A stretch of DNA of 64,000 nucleotides from Sipunculus nudus (taxonomy: Eukaryota; Annelida; Sipuncula; Golfingiida; Sipunculidae): assembly GCA_026874595.1 (NCBI GenBank), contig CM049311.1, positions 37,188,676 to 37,252,675 of the forward strand. The letters run 5' to 3'. The notes beneath the pieces are model-generated. The model was not told the origin of the DNA and made no database searches. It saw only the letters and a program-made list of their open reading frames with translations. This document shows, in pieces, positions 12,501 through 25,133 of this stretch; within the stretch, counting starts at the first letter, position 1, and every line of letters starts with the position of its first letter. A program made the translations under genes and the position numbers.

Positions 12501-12673
12501 CCAGCACCCAATTCAGATTTGCTGCTCACTTTCCTGCAGCCTTTGCCAGGCAGCGGGAAGCATGCAACTAGCCCCAGCCTTCCTGCACACTCTTCTTGCA
12601 GCCTTTTTTGGTTTCTGCTGCTTTGCAGCACGGTTGCAGCAAAGCAGCGGCAAACTTTTCATTTTGCTAAGGG

Positions 12674-13649
12674 ATACTCTTCACGCCAAATAAAGAGCCA
12701 GGTTTTGCATCTCATACCATTTATGACTTCTCCAAATTCAGTAGATATTACATCCTAATTTTCCAAAAGGTTTTTAACTACACACCAACCACCCCCCCCC
12801 CCCCCCCCCATACGATCCCTGCTTATAATAACCCTTTCTGTTTAAGCTCATGCAGCCTCATATTCCAAAATCCTCAATTATTCCTGAACTCTATGCATAC
12901 AAATTGATTTAAGTAAAAGAAATGTCAAATCAAGTAAATTTTTAGAGGTTTCAGTGGGTATTCCTTAAGAAGGAGACTGATCTCTTTTGCAACCTCTATA
13001 TTGATTTTGCCTATATCCATCAGCAGTAAATATAAAATAAATAAAATGTTCAAAGATTTCAATTGAATATTTCTCAGGACTGAGCTTGACAAAAAGGTTT
13101 TGGAGAATTCAGTAGGGTATTTCCTAAGATGGAGACTTTTACAACCTTAGTCATTATGTCTACTTATCAACACTGAATATAGAATTGAAAAATGTATTTC
13201 ATTTTGGTATTTCACAAGACGGACCTAGACAGTCATTTTGCCACCTGTCATGAGCTGTGAATGTTCCACAATGTAGACGCCAGTGAGACTTGATAAATGA
13301 ATCCACACAAATTCCATTTCATACTGGAAGGACCTAAAATATGCCTTTGTCTTTGTGTCTAGACACACATTAAACACAGATTCCTGTTCCATCAAATTCA
13401 TACACCCAGGATTTGCCAATCTGTCGCATAATTAATTCAATACATAGACTGTTCACAAAGAAACCTTCAGGCAAGGTGAGGTTATATCCCTGGTCATCTC
13501 AGAGATGCTCACATTACAGATATTGAATCTGGGTCATATCATCTGGTCAGCATCAGAGGAAATGACCAGGTATCCAAAAGTGGAGTTGCTAAATTAAGCC
13601 AGGAACTAAGACTCTAGATAGTTTTACATGCTGGAAAACTACATTATGT
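12674..13649. other. Unassigned sequence with a C18 tract
   Basis: A run of 18 C lies at 12792-12809. Between about 12960 and 13220 a loosely repeated phrase ('gtatttc..aagatggagact') occurs three times at roughly 90-170 bp spacing. No gene is seen. Confidence 0.45.
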
Positions 13650-14916
13650 TCTCTGCAGATAATACTATTCCATATATACCGGTCCAGCCACCGCCGCCGC
13701 AGCAGCATATAAATCTTGTTGGCGCGATAACTCAAAAAATATTTCATGGATCTTTACCAAACTTGGTATATGTATAGATATGGGTGGGAGGACGACACCT
13801 ATCTAAAATGTAGTCATGACCTTTACTAGGAGAGTGTCCTTGACCTTCAATAGGTCCAGTTTTGGGGAAAACCACACAAATTCTTAAATATCTCAAGAAA
13901 TCTTGCATGGATTGATCCAAAAATCAAGTTGATCAAAGATCATGGATAGGGTTGTCATGTTCCAGAAACTGGTGGTGCCACCTATTATTCTTTGTTTTCG
14001 TGCCTTTTAATACCCCCTAAATTGCCACTTGACAGTACTGTGAGCATTATAAGTAAAAAACTAATGGAGAGATTGCTTTATATTATGCATATATATAGAT
14101 ATGGGTTATGGGATGATGTTTATTTAAATTGGGGTTATGACCTTTCCTACGAGAGTGGCCTTGACTTAAAATATTGCCATATATGGTGAAAATTACACAA
14201 AATCATTAATATCTCAATAAATGATGCATGGATTGGTCCAAAAATCAACTTGCTCAAAGATCTTGGATAGTGTTGTCATGTATCGGAAACAGGTGGTGCC
14301 ACCTGGTATTCTTTTACTTGTTTTCATGCGGTTTAATACCCCCATCATTGCCACTCAACAGTACTGTGAGCATTATAAGTCAAAAACTAATGGACATATT
14401 TCTTTAATATTATGCATATACATAGACATGGGATATGGGATGATGTATATACACATTGGGGTCATGACCTTTCCTATGAGAGTGGCCTTGACCTTGAATA
14501 TTGCCATATATGGTGAAAATCACACAAAACCATTAATATCTCAATAAGGGATGCATAGATTGGTCCAAAAATCAACTTGATCGAAGATCTTGGATAGTGT
14601 TGTCATGTACCTGAAACTGGTAGCGCCACCTGTTATTCTTTTACTTGTTTTCGTGCTGTTTAATACCAATCATTGCCACTTAACAGTACTGAGAGCATTA
14701 TAAGTCAAAAACTAATGGACAGATTTCTTTCATATTATGCATATACGTAGACATGGGTGAGGGGATGATGTATACTGAAATTGGGATCATGACCTGTTCT
14801 ATGAGAGTGACCTTTTCTATGAGTGTAATCTGATATTAATTGTTGCTGAAGATGGGGGGCCTATTCTTAAAGGGGGGATACATTGTCTGGGGATACTATG
14901 GCAATTTAATATCTAG
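13650..14916 (+). mobile_element. Helentron-like element, GTATCCACAGACAA group, expanded copy
   Basis: The left end is decayed but 'ctgcagataatactattcc' aligns with the start of the compact copy at 29907. The body is about 3.5 tandem modules of 325 bp; 'cattataagt.aaaaactaatgg' recurs at 14046, 14371 and 14696. Each module includes 'gtggtgccacct' and 'gtcatgacctt'. The right inverted repeat TTGTCTGGGGATAC (14883-14896) and the end ATATCTAGTTT are present, but the 3' hairpin of the compact copy has been lost. The compact copy has under one module, so tandem amplification happened inside the element. Confidence 0.72.
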
Positions 14917-14935
14917 TTTAATTAAGTTGCCTTCA

Positions 14936-15640
14936 TTTTTAGCTGACTGTAAGTCATATGAGATATATAGCCAATGGCCCTTTGCTAACCATACAGCCAG
15001 ACATATAGATGTCCATAAAATTAACAGGACACAATTCAAAACTTGACAGTAAGTCATATGAGATATATAAGCAGATGACCCTTTGCTGACCATACAGCCA
15101 GACATTTTGATGTCCATTAAATAAACAGGACATAATTCAACACCATTACCATTGCAGACCTTACATTTTGTATGTGGCTAATTAGGGTCATACTATTACA
15201 ATATCTTTAATTTGGTTATTATGATCTCATTTGAGCAAATAAATCCATTTACCATTGAAAACTACATTGTCATTCTTCAAGACAGCTTAATGTCAATCAA
15301 AAACCTGTGTTCTGTTTTTCATATTTGACATAAAAGTCTTAGGCAATACGTATCTTCTCTGTATACATGCAAAGGAAAAGGTCAGTATTGCATAATTTGT
15401 ATAAGTTGTCAACTGGGACTTAATCTACTTTATAGAAGAGAAAGAAAGATTATATATATTAAGCTAGTATAAACTGTTAGGGTAAATTAAGAAATTAAAT
15501 ATGTGAATATAGCTACCTTTAGATTTAATTGTAAACTGAAATTAGAATAGAATTTTTTTAAACTAATCAAGGCACATTTTCTCCAGAATGCACTTTTCAG
15601 TTAATTACCATATCATGCACACATATGGATCTAAGCTGTC
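14936..15640 (+). mobile_element. Degenerate AGCTCAGCTGACT-group element
   Basis: AGCTGACTGTAAGTCATATGAG at the left corresponds to the group's 5' end. The first ~103 bp are duplicated in tandem (14940-15150), with 'gaccatacagccagacat..gatgtccat' in both halves. Later phrases ('aattttttta', 'ttaattaccatatcatgcacacatatgg') match the interior of copy A at about 3460-3490. No intact 3' end is seen, because another element starts at 15655. Confidence 0.6.
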
Positions 15641-15654
15641 AACATATAATATTT

Positions 15655-16549
15655 GTATCCGCCAAAACAAAGTTTTGTGGATACTATATGTTTTTGACCG
15701 GATTCTGCTGTGCCACTGCTGCTGCGTTCATTTCCGGAATAGAACTCTGAGACAACTGGACAGATTTTTCCAAAACTTTACACAATTATCAGGTCACATG
15801 TGAACTGGAGCCGAAATATTTTGCTCTGACCTCTTACCTTTCCTCTCTCCAGTGCATCCATCTGTGCGTCTGTTTTGACACATTAACCCACATATCTTTG
15901 GACTTGTTTGAACAATCAGGAAAAATATTTGCACAAATGTAGCCCTTGGATAGCTTAATTTATAACATTTAAAAATGGTGGCCCCACCTGCAACCATTGT
16001 TGCACAGCGTCCATCTGTTCATCTGCCTTGGGATAAAATCACTCATATCTCTGCAGTGAATGGACCTAAAATTTTGCATGTGGGTTCATCCTGGATAGCT
16101 TATTTGATTTTATGACAGGTGGCGCCACCTACTTTCACATTCAGGCTGCAGACATCCAGGCTTATATCTCAGGACTGGTTTGACGTATCCTCCTGAAATT
16201 TTTCATGTGTATAGATCTCACATAGCTGTTTATCATATGCAAAAATTGATGGCACCATCTGCAACCATTTTTTGCACAGTGTCTGTCTGTTTGTCTGCCT
16301 TGGGATAAAATCGTTCATATCTTGGCAGTGGTTTGACTTATCTGCCTAAAATTTTGCAGTTGTATACAACTTGGATAATTTTGTGGTAGTTGGCAACATG
16401 TACACACACATTTGGCTGCAGACATCCATGCTAATATGCAACACACCTCTCTTTATTTCCCCTTGCCACTCAATCCTTGCCCCACTTCACCCATCCCACG
16501 CTAGTTTCAGCGAATACACACAGTCGCTTGTCCACTACCTGTATTCTAG
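15655..16549 (+). mobile_element. Helentron-like element, GTATCCGCCAAAAC group (copy 1)
   Basis: The 5' end is a hairpin: GTATCCGCCAAAAC, a 3-base loop, GTTTTGTGGATAC. The body alternates two phrases, 'gcacagcgtc.atctgttcatctgccttgggataaaatc' and 'gcagacatcca.gct.atatctc', each closed by a GGTGGCGCCACC-like palindrome. The 3' end has CAGCGAATAC, a decayed inverted repeat of the 5' end, and finishes CTGTATTCTAG before TTTA. It is a non-autonomous relative of the copies at 25134 and 59921, and lies within older group-A debris. Confidence 0.72.
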
Positions 16550-17499
16550 TTTAAAAGAATTACTCTTAATCTGACCAATTAATTGTGATTTGATATGCAT
16601 GCCAGGTGCTCAGTCTGCTGGAGTGGCTGTGTCTATACAGTGATTTTTGCTACATGATTTGTGAACAGTTTCTTTACAATATAAGGTTAAGAAATTAATT
16701 TTGAGAACATAGCTCCATTTGTTAAGATTTATATTGGTACACAGCTGAAATTAGGACAGAATTTTTTAAAACTTTGATCAATTGACATTATAATGAATAA
16801 AATAATGAATAATGCAAGTATTTAAGAACTTTTATTTAAAAATTAAAATATTCTAATAAATTATAAAGTACATGGAATAAAAATTTGGTTTATCTCATAA
16901 ATGTGGTCTATCCTACCACTATGGTATATACAGTTCTACCACTGTGTGTCCACCACGTACACAGCTGTCACCACCTTTGAAAGACATGCAACCAAAAAAC
17001 ACTTTGAGTTCTTTCTTCGGTGCTTCCTTCTTTATGCCCCTCAGTCCTTGGAACCAGTAGCAGGTTTGCTGTCTCACACTACAGCCTGTGAGGACAATTC
17101 ATGTCAGAGCCTCATGTTTCAAGCACTGCATTTTCTTTGTTCAGACCTGTAGAATTTTAGTCTTACTCTAAAAAACAGGCTGTACAAAAAGGTTCAAAGA
17201 TGTCTCTTGGAAACCTTACTCTTTTTGTGACAGGAAAAATATGTCATACAGCATGGAAGGCAGGAGTTTAGCATATGGGATGTGGTGGTGTGATCATGGG
17301 TAGGGTGCTTGACTTGTCACCACTTCCTGTGGGTTTGCTTCCTGTTCTGACCACGTTCCATGCTAATTAAGACTCCTACTGAGTCACAGCCCAAGTCTTT
17401 CTCACAAGGCTGTGCTCTCTGCTCCCAGGAATGATGTCAGAATATGAATGCCAACCTTCACCTTTATCACCTGTTTTATGTACAAGATATAAGTTGAGG
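16550..17499. other. Mostly unassigned; old group-A debris at 16670-16800
   Basis: The phrase 'agaaattaat..agctcc..ctgaaattaggacagaattttttaaaact' at about 16690-16775 parallels 15490-15560 and is probably residue of the host element interrupted at 15655. The rest shows no gene or repeat. Confidence 0.4.
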
Positions 17500-18010
17500 A
17501 ACAGTTCGGGGCTGCTCTTGATGAACTGTGGCTGGATCAGTATAAGATTAGGGTAGCTTCAGATGGACTATGACTTCAGTGTAAGATTTGGGTAATATCA
17601 GATGATCTATATGGCTGGATTAGTGTGAGATTGGGTAAGCTTCTGGTGAAATATTAGTATATTGTCAGGTGAACTATGACTAGATCAGTATAAGATATTG
17701 GTATTAGATCGGGATTGCTTAAGGTGAACTATGACTTGATCAGTATAAGATCGGGTAGCTCCAGGTGAACTATGGCTTAGTGAGGTAACTTTAGGTAAAC
17801 TGAGACTGGATGGATCAGTATACGATTAGGGTAGCTTCAGATGAACTATGACTGGATCAGTATAAGATATGGATATATAGCTTCAGATGAACTTTAGCTT
17901 GATCAGTATAAGATAAGGGTAGCTGCAGATGAACAATGGCTAGATCGATCAGAATTAAGAGTAGGATAGCATTTGACAATCCATAGCCGGATCAGTTACA
18001 TCAGTATGAG
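17500..18010 (+). repeat. Imperfect ~55-bp tandem array, about 9 units
   Basis: The unit reads roughly 'gtagcttcaggtgaactatg' then 'actggatcagtataagatt.gg'. Units vary in length and sequence, so this is an old minisatellite. No open frame spans it. Confidence 0.8.
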
Positions 18011-18737
18011 ACTGGAATATTCATGGCTAGATTCATATTAAAGCATGACATGCTGACAGTGACCATGTGTTAAAGACATGAATCAAACACAATCCATTAG
18101 CCAGCAAGAGATTAAACAGCAACTCTAAGCCAAGCCAGTCTGCCCCTTTATTGATTTGTTTCTGGCCCAGAGCAGGCTGTGCTTTCTGCTAAGTCTCCTG
18201 GTCTGTCAGGGGCTGACAGTCACTGGAAACACCTGCTTTAGCGTTAAGCACCAGTAGTTAACTGGACCACAAGATACCTCCGAAACCCAGACATCAGAGC
18301 TTTCAGACACTGCCAGTCAGGCAAACCATGAATACATGGCTCATAAGCCATATTAGATGTTGACTGATAGGGCCTACTTCATGTTTTCACATCAGTCATT
18401 TTTGAAAAATGCACTAGAAAAATAGCCATCCATTCTGTGGTAAATGATTTTCACAAAAAGTCAGTCTTAACATGAGGTTATGAGTGAGGTGTAAACACAG
18501 AAGAATACATGATCATTAATATACAAAACTAAGTACAAATCCCATCTCTGTGGTGTCTGCCATCATTTCCTGGGCTTTCTATGAATTCGCTCTTTTCACA
18601 TATAACCCATGACTGCTTTTATGCAATCAGAAATTCATGACTACCACATTCCTTCTGTGGATGAAGTACTCTTTAATTCATCCTCTCTTTTCTTTAAAAG
18701 GATAGGTCCATGGCCTGCTGGTGGTGTCTTTTAAATG
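18011..18737. other. Unassigned; weak dispersed-repeat match at 18530-18670
   Basis: A segment ending 'atgcaatcagaaattcatga' loosely matches the dispersed repeat at 7130 and 45960. Nothing else is recognised. Confidence 0.35.
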
Positions 18738-18985
18738 AGGATAAAGATATCCGTACAATAAGAAAGATATGCTATTATTATTAGGCCTTCTGGATTTCAG
18801 GTTTTATATGCAGGGGGTTAGGAATAATTCAGAAGTCATAACCTGCCATTGAGACGTTTGAGTGCATTCATAATCTCTGAGGTTCAACAAGAGTATACCA
18901 TTATGCCATTAAGGCACTGGCTGCGTTCGAACCAGGGACCTTCACCTCTGAAGTCCAATACCTTAACCACTCGACTTCGTCCTAC
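18738..18985 (-). mobile_element. tRNA-derived SINE (copy 1)
   Basis: Read on the minus strand, the element starts with a tRNA-like head. It has a GAGTGGTTAAGG A-box region and a perfect GGTTCGAAC B box about 37 bases later, which are the internal RNA polymerase III promoter elements. A body of about 170 bp follows ('ctgaaatccagaaggcc' read on the minus strand). A second copy with the same head and body is at 22484-22712, in the same orientation. The head resembles a Ser- or Leu-type tRNA but cannot form an acceptor stem, so it is not a working tRNA. Confidence 0.75.
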
Positions 18986-20155
18986 CCCTCTTTATTTGGT
19001 CTCTGAATTATCAATTAAATGAGCCTTACTGAGTTCTTAGTGAATAGAGACACAAATACATTACATTGGTTTTGCATGTGTATCACTTTGCCCTTCTTCA
19101 GCATGCCTTCAAGTAATTCACAACAGTCAGAAAAAAAATAAATAACCTCTCAGCCTTTGGCATCTGCCTTTGCATTTGGCTAAAGAAAATCTTCTTAAAG
19201 TACCAAAGTGGCATAATTCTGTCAGTTTCATAACCCTGGAAATCTGAAATTCACTTAAATACTACTGCATTTAGAAAAAAGTCCCACTCTCACATCCTTT
19301 AAACCAAATTAAAAATGTTTGTCACAAACATAATTTAAAACCAATTTATAACTATTATAATCTATTTTGAAAAGATTTTGAAAAGCTTTTAATATGTATT
19401 CTTTTTTTTAAGTGAATTGCAATGGGTAAATAAGTACAGCTGTAGGAGATTTGGAGCTATATAAATACTATTTATTATCATTAAGAAATGTCACTTCTCT
19501 AGATCTAAAGTATATAAAAATATTTTATTTTACCACCTTTTAATTAAATATTTCCTTGCATAGTACATCCTATCAGGAAGTATACCAGAAAATTAGCTTG
19601 TTATGTTATATGCAATATAAGGGCTTCATACTGGTAAAAAAAAAACTCCATGAGGAATTTAAAATCCATATATACTCATGCAAGTGTTAAGTGAAAGAAA
19701 TTATGCCTGCCTTGTTTTTTTTAGTAATAAAGTCTTCCACTTTTGTGCATTGGCTTTTTCAGCAAAGGATGAATTATGAATTAGATCATATTGTCTGGAG
19801 CCTTATACAAACCCCTGCCAGAATAATTTAGACATGCATCCATGTGTGTATGCAGTGTTGGGCCTCAGCTAATTATACACAGTTTTTCCAGGTAAATGGT
19901 AGGAAAATGAGTGGCCCTCATTCCTGTCAACGGGTGGCCAGAACTTTGGTACAAAAGAATCATCCTGTGTCACAGAGTAAAGGAAAAAAACATATATGAT
20001 GATGAAGGATTACCTCTTAAATGTAAAGGATTGTTTAGTGGACAGTACCCTAACCCTCCTGAAGATATAATCAAAATCTTTAATCAAAATTTTTTTTTAA
20101 AGTTGCGAACAAACAAACAAACCAGCGAACCAAGGGTGAAAACATAATACTTTTT
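18986..20155. other. Unassigned AT-rich sequence
   Basis: No gene or repeat is seen. A 78-codon open frame at 19911-20147 lacks any recognisable domain and ends just before the next element. Confidence 0.45.
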
Positions 20156-21670
20156 AGCTCAGCTGACTGTAGGTCATCTGAGCTGTAGTGATCGCTCTTT
20201 GTCCGTCGTTAGTACGGCCGTCTGTCCGTTAACAGGGCACATCCATATTCTCTGTTTTAGAGACCTTTCAAGATGAAGATGTGGTTGTCTGTCAACAGGG
20301 CACAAATCATAACCATTTGACCTGGAATCTTGTATCTTGACATGCACGAACACCCATGAAAAAGTCTCCTTGGAAACCTGAAATTAGGTTTCTGTCACCC
20401 ATATTGTCTAAGCTATTGGGCTCAGAAGTACCCCCTCCCCCCAGAATAACTAAAAATTTGATACAAAGGCTCTAGTATCTGAACAGCTAGTGCATTGATC
20501 GGCATGATTCTTTGCATGCATATGAATCATGGAGTGTTTCATCATTTCATGCAGACTGGTGGTACCACCTGGACTTTTCGGAATTTTTACGCATTTTTAT
20601 CTTTATTTTTGAGACCCTCAAATATGTGGTTGTCTGTTAACAGGGCACAAATCATAACCATTTGACCTGGAATCTTCTTTCTTGACATCCAAGGAGGCCC
20701 TTAAAAAATTTCAATGGAAACCTGAAATTTGGTCTCTGTCATCCATATTGTCCGAGCTATGGGGCTCAGAAGTACCCCCAGAATAACTAAAAATGTGATA
20801 CAAAAGCTCTACCAAGTATCTAAACAACTAGTGCATTGATCAGCATGATTCTTTGCATGCATAAGAATCATGGAGTGTTTCCTCAATTCCTGCAGACTGG
20901 TGGCACCACCTGGACTTTTAATAAATGTCAACACATTTTTTTCTCTATTTTTGAGACCTTCAAAGATACAGTCATCCATTAACAGGGCACAAATTGTAAC
21001 CTTTGGTCCTAGAATCTTCAAACTTGACATCCAGGGAGGTCTGTGAAAAATATCCTTGGAAACTTAAAATTAGGTCTCTGTTACCCATATTCTCTGAGCA
21101 GTGGGGCTTATAAACACCCCCATCATAATTAAAAATTTGATACCAAGGCAGGGCACAAATCATAACCATTTGACCTGGAATCTTCTAACTTAAAATCCAG
21201 GGAGGTCCATGAAAAGACTCCTGGGAAACATGAAATTAGGTCTCTGTTACCCATATTTTCTGAGCTATGGGGCTAAGCAGGCCTCAGAATAATTGAAAAT
21301 TTGATACCAAAGAAGGGCACAAATCATAACCATTTTGACCAGAAACTTCAAACTTGAGATCCTGAGAGTTCCTCAAAAGTTCTCCCCAGAAACCTGTAAT
21401 TCGATCACTGTGACATATATTCTCAGAGTATTGGGGTATGTTTGAGCACCCCAGAAATAATGCAAAATACACACAAATTGCCAGATTCTTCAAGAAAAAT
21501 TGGTTGGATTGTCATCAAATTTGTTGTGCTTACGGGTCTTGATGAGCTTCAGCTAAGATGTATAAACAATGGTGCCACCTACATTATCTTAATTAGTTGC
21601 CTCAGGCATTTTGCCTGTGCATATTGTCAACATGTCAGTCAGCTGAGCGTCATGACCCATGGGTCACTTG
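20156..21670 (+). mobile_element. Full-length Helentron-like element, module form
   Basis: The left inverted repeat GCTCAGCTGACTG (20157-20169) is matched exactly by CAGTCAGCTGAGC at 21636-21648. The perfect palindrome TGACCCATGGGTCA (21653-21666) and terminal CTTG follow. The left end lies after five T. The interior has ~170-330-bp modules, each with 'tgttaacagggcacaaatc', 'ttgacatccagggaggtc', 'aaattaggtctctgtta', 'gagctatggggct' and, in the longer ones, 'gcagactggtggcaccacct'. There is no replication-protein frame. This is the clearest intact example of the architecture and serves as the empty-site reference for the insertion at 59921. Confidence 0.82.
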
Positions 21671-22483
21671 TTCTTTCACCAGCGGTATAATTACAGGAGA
21701 ACAGTTAATATAATTAATTAGTATATGGATAAATAAAATAAAGGAAATGGGTTGATTTATAGCAAGAAAGTATGATTTACAAACCCAAGCTCTTTCTTAA
21801 TCTGAGGAAAACCTATTTATAGTAAAAACAGGGGTCCACCAATCTTGCTATCAGCAGGGTTTTTGAGTGTTAGCAGTGAAGGCTGAAATTAGGTGATAGA
21901 TGAAAAAATAAATAGCTCAGTGGTGTGTTAATTTAGTAGGAAGAATGAACTGATTCACTTGCTGAGGATGAAACCAGATTTTTTTGGAATCAATAGATCA
22001 TATGGTGATGTTTACAGACAGAGCTCTTTGATACAGTACTCCGGAACCAGCTTTCTTTTTTCTCTCTTTATCTAGTTTCAGGGAGGTGCTTGTAGTAGTT
22101 TGCTTATTCACATGTAATCACCTTACCAGCTAACAGACACAAAAAGGAATGAAGCCAGATAAAGTTGTATACCATACTACTAACCTGGACCATCTGCTCT
22201 TTCCATTTAGTGCATTCTTTTAGCGAAAAAATAAAGAGAATCATTCCTTCCTGCTCAACAGTTCATTACCAGGCATCGTTATATTATTAGCCTCCTATTA
22301 AAGGGCCCGTTATACTGGGTTGGGTTCAAAATTTTTGCAATGAAAGGGTTTCCTGTTGGCACTGAGGGATTAATGGATATCCTAAGAAGTTACATAACTC
22401 CAGGATAATAAAGGGGTTATCATTAAATATCTGGCAGGGATTTCAATGACTCTTTATTTTTCCCATGGAGAGTCATTGGAATG
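21671..22483. other. Unassigned sequence
   Basis: No gene or array is seen. TTAAAGGGCCCG at about 22301 resembles the ends of the TTAA-flanked MITEs, but no partner end was found. Confidence 0.4.
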
Positions 22484-22712
22484 AAGATCAAGGTATCAAT
22501 ACAATAAGAATGATATGTTATTATTAAGCCTTCTGGATTTCAGGTTTTATATAAGTCATAACTTGTTGTTAAAATATTAGAGCAAATCTCTGCATGAAGT
22601 TCTAGCTATATAACAAGATTTCCCCATTATGCCATTGAGGCGTCGGCGGGGTTCGAACACGAGGGAACTTCAGCTAAGAAGTCAAAAACCTTAAATACTA
22701 GGCTATATGTCC
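22484..22712 (-). mobile_element. tRNA-derived SINE (copy 2)
   Basis: On the minus strand the head carries TAGCCTAGTATTTAAGG (A-box region) and GTTCGAACCCCG (B box). The body matches the SINE at 18738 ('aataagaatgatatgttattatta', 'ttctggatttcaggttttata' on the plus strand). It abuts the element fragment at 22713, so one inserted at the edge of the other. Confidence 0.75.
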
Positions 22713-23255
22713 TAACTTGACCTAGAATATACTATTTTAACATCTAGGGAGGTACATGGAAAATCTCTATGGAAACCTGAAATTAGGTCTCTGTTACCAA
22801 TATTCTTTGAGCTATAGGGCTTGTAAATACCCCCCAGTATAATTAAAAATTTGATACAAATTAAACCTCCAGTTTCTGAAAAGCTAATGCATTCATCATC
22901 ATGATTCTTTGCATGCACATTCATCATTTCCTGCAGACTGGCGCCACCACGTGGATTTTTTTCAAATGATAATGCATTTTTTTTATTTTTATTTTTGAGA
23001 CATTCAAAGATGGGGTCATTTGTTAACAGGGCACAAATTGTAACCATTTCACCTAGAAGCTTCTAACTTCACATCCAGGGAGGTCTGTGTAAAATCTCCT
23101 TGGAAACCTGAACTTAGGTCTCTGTTACTTATATCCTTTGAGCTATGCTTCAGTTGAATTGGGATGCCACCTACAAAATTTGGCAGTCAGTTTATAAAAT
23201 TCCTTTTGTGAATGTCTTCCTAGACCGCTGAGCGCCTTGACCCCTGGGTCACTTG
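22713..23255 (+). mobile_element. 5'-truncated module-form Helentron-like element
   Basis: About 1.5 modules of the 20156 type are present ('cctagaata..catctagggaggtacatgg', 'gcagactggcgccaccacgtgg', 'tgttaacagggcacaaattg'). The 3' end is GACCGCTGAGCGCC, TTGACCCCTGGGTCA, CTTG. The left inverted repeat and microsatellite are missing. Confidence 0.75.
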
Positions 23256-24549
23256 TTAATAATATATTCTGCCATTGTACTATATAACTTAATTATTATC
23301 AAATAAATAGATGAAATTTTCACTTTTATAATTAGTTCAAATAGCTTTGAAATGTACCTGTGCCTAGGTTCACTACAAAATTCAGTACCTTGACCTGTAG
23401 CTGACTATTTCACAAGTTACTGTACCTGTACCTAGGTACTGTCACATATACCTGGCCCAACCCTGATTTACAGAACTCCAGATCACTTTGAATTCAGGGA
23501 AAAGATTCAGGTGAGCATGCAGATTTTGATGGATGATAGTGGCATTTTTTTCCTCCTCTAACATAAGAGAGTCTGTGAACTTGTAAGTGTGACATGCTCC
23601 CTTATGTCAAGAACTACATTATAAGTCTTGATGAGGATGAAAATATTGTTCTCATTTTTTTACACATAGCCTTATGGCCTACAGGTATACAGCCATTTAA
23701 AATAAACCAGACTGATTGTTAGATATATTTGTGTACTTTAATTCTAATAACGCCTATATATTTAGCTACCATGCATGTACAAAAAAATAATTAAAAAGTT
23801 CCATTATAACTCAGCATATTTATAATTATAATCCTCTGTATGTGTGTTAAATTTCTTAAGGAATACCAACGTCTCGTATGGCTCATGTGGATGATAGTGC
23901 AGACTTGTGCCAGACACAGGAAATAACCGATGAATATAGAGATGGGATTTACATTTTGGTTTGTAGTTTAATTCAATTTTATTTATTTGTGTTAATACAT
24001 CATTCATCAAAGCCTAATGTTAAGAATACAGGATGTTTAGAGTGACATACAGGAAAATGGGATATGATCAATGGCCATTAATTTTACAGTTTATTCTCCT
24101 GTTTGACTTGTGTATACCAAAGTAGACCTACCAGTCCAATACAAATGTCTTTGTATACTGGGATGTGAGTTCAAGGCTTGGTGGATGAGAGCTGTAGTTT
24201 GAGAAATCATTCAAAGAACAGTGAGACTATTTGGAGTTGTTGTCATAGAAACAACAGCTTTGTAGTTGTGACTGTATGGACTACTTATAACCCATGTCAG
24301 TTCTTGAGGGCAGAAGCATTGGACGAATGAGCAAGCTGCTAATGGGAGCTTCACCTGTCGATGCCACCTACCACTCATTTCCTTCTTAAGATCACTCTGA
24401 CTCATGATCCTTTTATCTTAATTTTATTAATTATTTTAAGGATATAAATTTAAAAAAAAGGAGAAAGTGCTTGGCTGCCATTCATGAACTAGGAACATTC
24501 TTATTAATAATAATCATGCAATTTGCCATTTATCTTATTCATTATTATT
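23256..24549. other. Unassigned sequence
   Basis: I see no gene. 'gtacctg.gcctaggt.ctg' is loosely repeated at 23355-23450. The remainder shows nothing recognisable. Confidence 0.4.
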
Positions 24550-25133
24550 AGCGAACCTGTGAGCTTATGCGATTGTGCAGCGTAGTCCGTGCACTGTCAG
24601 CCGTCCACCGTCCAGCCTGGCTTTCCGCCGTCCATTGCTGTAAGTCAGAAACCATCGGAGCTAGCAGCTCCAAATTACATGTTAGAATTAGTCACATGTG
24701 AAACTTGGACACAGCGTCTAGACGTCTAGACACATTGTCTAGATGCAGAATGCCCAGATTAGAATTATTGGAACTATATCTTTCAACTGTTTGAAAAAAC
24801 TTGGTTTGCATTTTTAGCGAATCTGTGAGCTTATGCAATGGTGTGGTGTCGTCCGTCTTCTGTTGTCCATCGTGCGTCATAGCTATCTAAAAAAGGGCAG
24901 GAGCTAGTATCACCAAATTTTTTGCAAAAAATTTGTCATCTAAAAAATTCTATCAGATTTTGCTTATTTCTTGACTAACTGCATTTTCTTAGATTTTATA
25001 GGGAAGAAGCTAAAAAACATTGAAAAATGTTATTCTCCGAAAACATGCTGCCAAATTGTCCATTCAACTGTTCCAATAATCCTCCCTGGTAAAAAGAACA
25101 TTTCCGAAATATCCTGACTGATACATCCTCGTT
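24550..25133 (+). mobile_element. Two stacked 5' ends of the AGCGAACCTGTGAGC group
   Basis: AGCGAACCTGTGAGCTTATGC starts at 24550 and a near copy at 24816, each just after T- or AT-rich bases. Each leads into a 'gtccgtc'-rich tract. The first carries the hairpin GGAGCTAGCAGCTCC at about 24656, the second 'aaaagggcaggagctag'. A related 5' end at 63511 has the same hairpin. The second probably inserted into the first. No 3' end is identified for this group. Confidence 0.6.
24713..24742. other. Cluster of GTCTAGAC palindromes
   Basis: GTCTAGAC occurs twice in direct succession, overlapping GACGTC, and a near copy (GTCTAGATG) follows after seven bases. The equivalent position in the copy at 63511 lacks it, so it is a local feature. 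Confidence 0.6.

Larger units (their letters stand above)
10592..12673 (+). mobile_element. 2.1-kb TIR element with CCCTTAGCAAAA ends (copy 1)
   Basis: The ends CCCTTAGCAAAA and TTTTGCTAAGGG are perfect 12-bp inverted repeats. An inverted relative occupies 31582-33753 and has the same ends and the same order of parts. From the left these are: a GC-richer block with a 24-bp tandem unit (cgcagccttctcgcacactttcc type) and two copies of an ~85-bp segment containing ATGCAAATTAG; about 1 kb of ordinary AT-rich sequence; then a block of ~63-bp units each holding the palindrome TGCGGCTAGCCGCA (12280-12500). Flanking dinucleotides AT/AT (10590-10591 and 12674-12675) could be a 2-bp target duplication. 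There is no transposase, so it is a non-autonomous DNA transposon of a kind I do not recognise. Confidence 0.8.

Noticed and set aside
18907-18983. tRNA gene on the minus strand
   Set aside because: The B box is perfect, but the ends do not form an acceptor stem and the sequence continues into a repeated SINE body.
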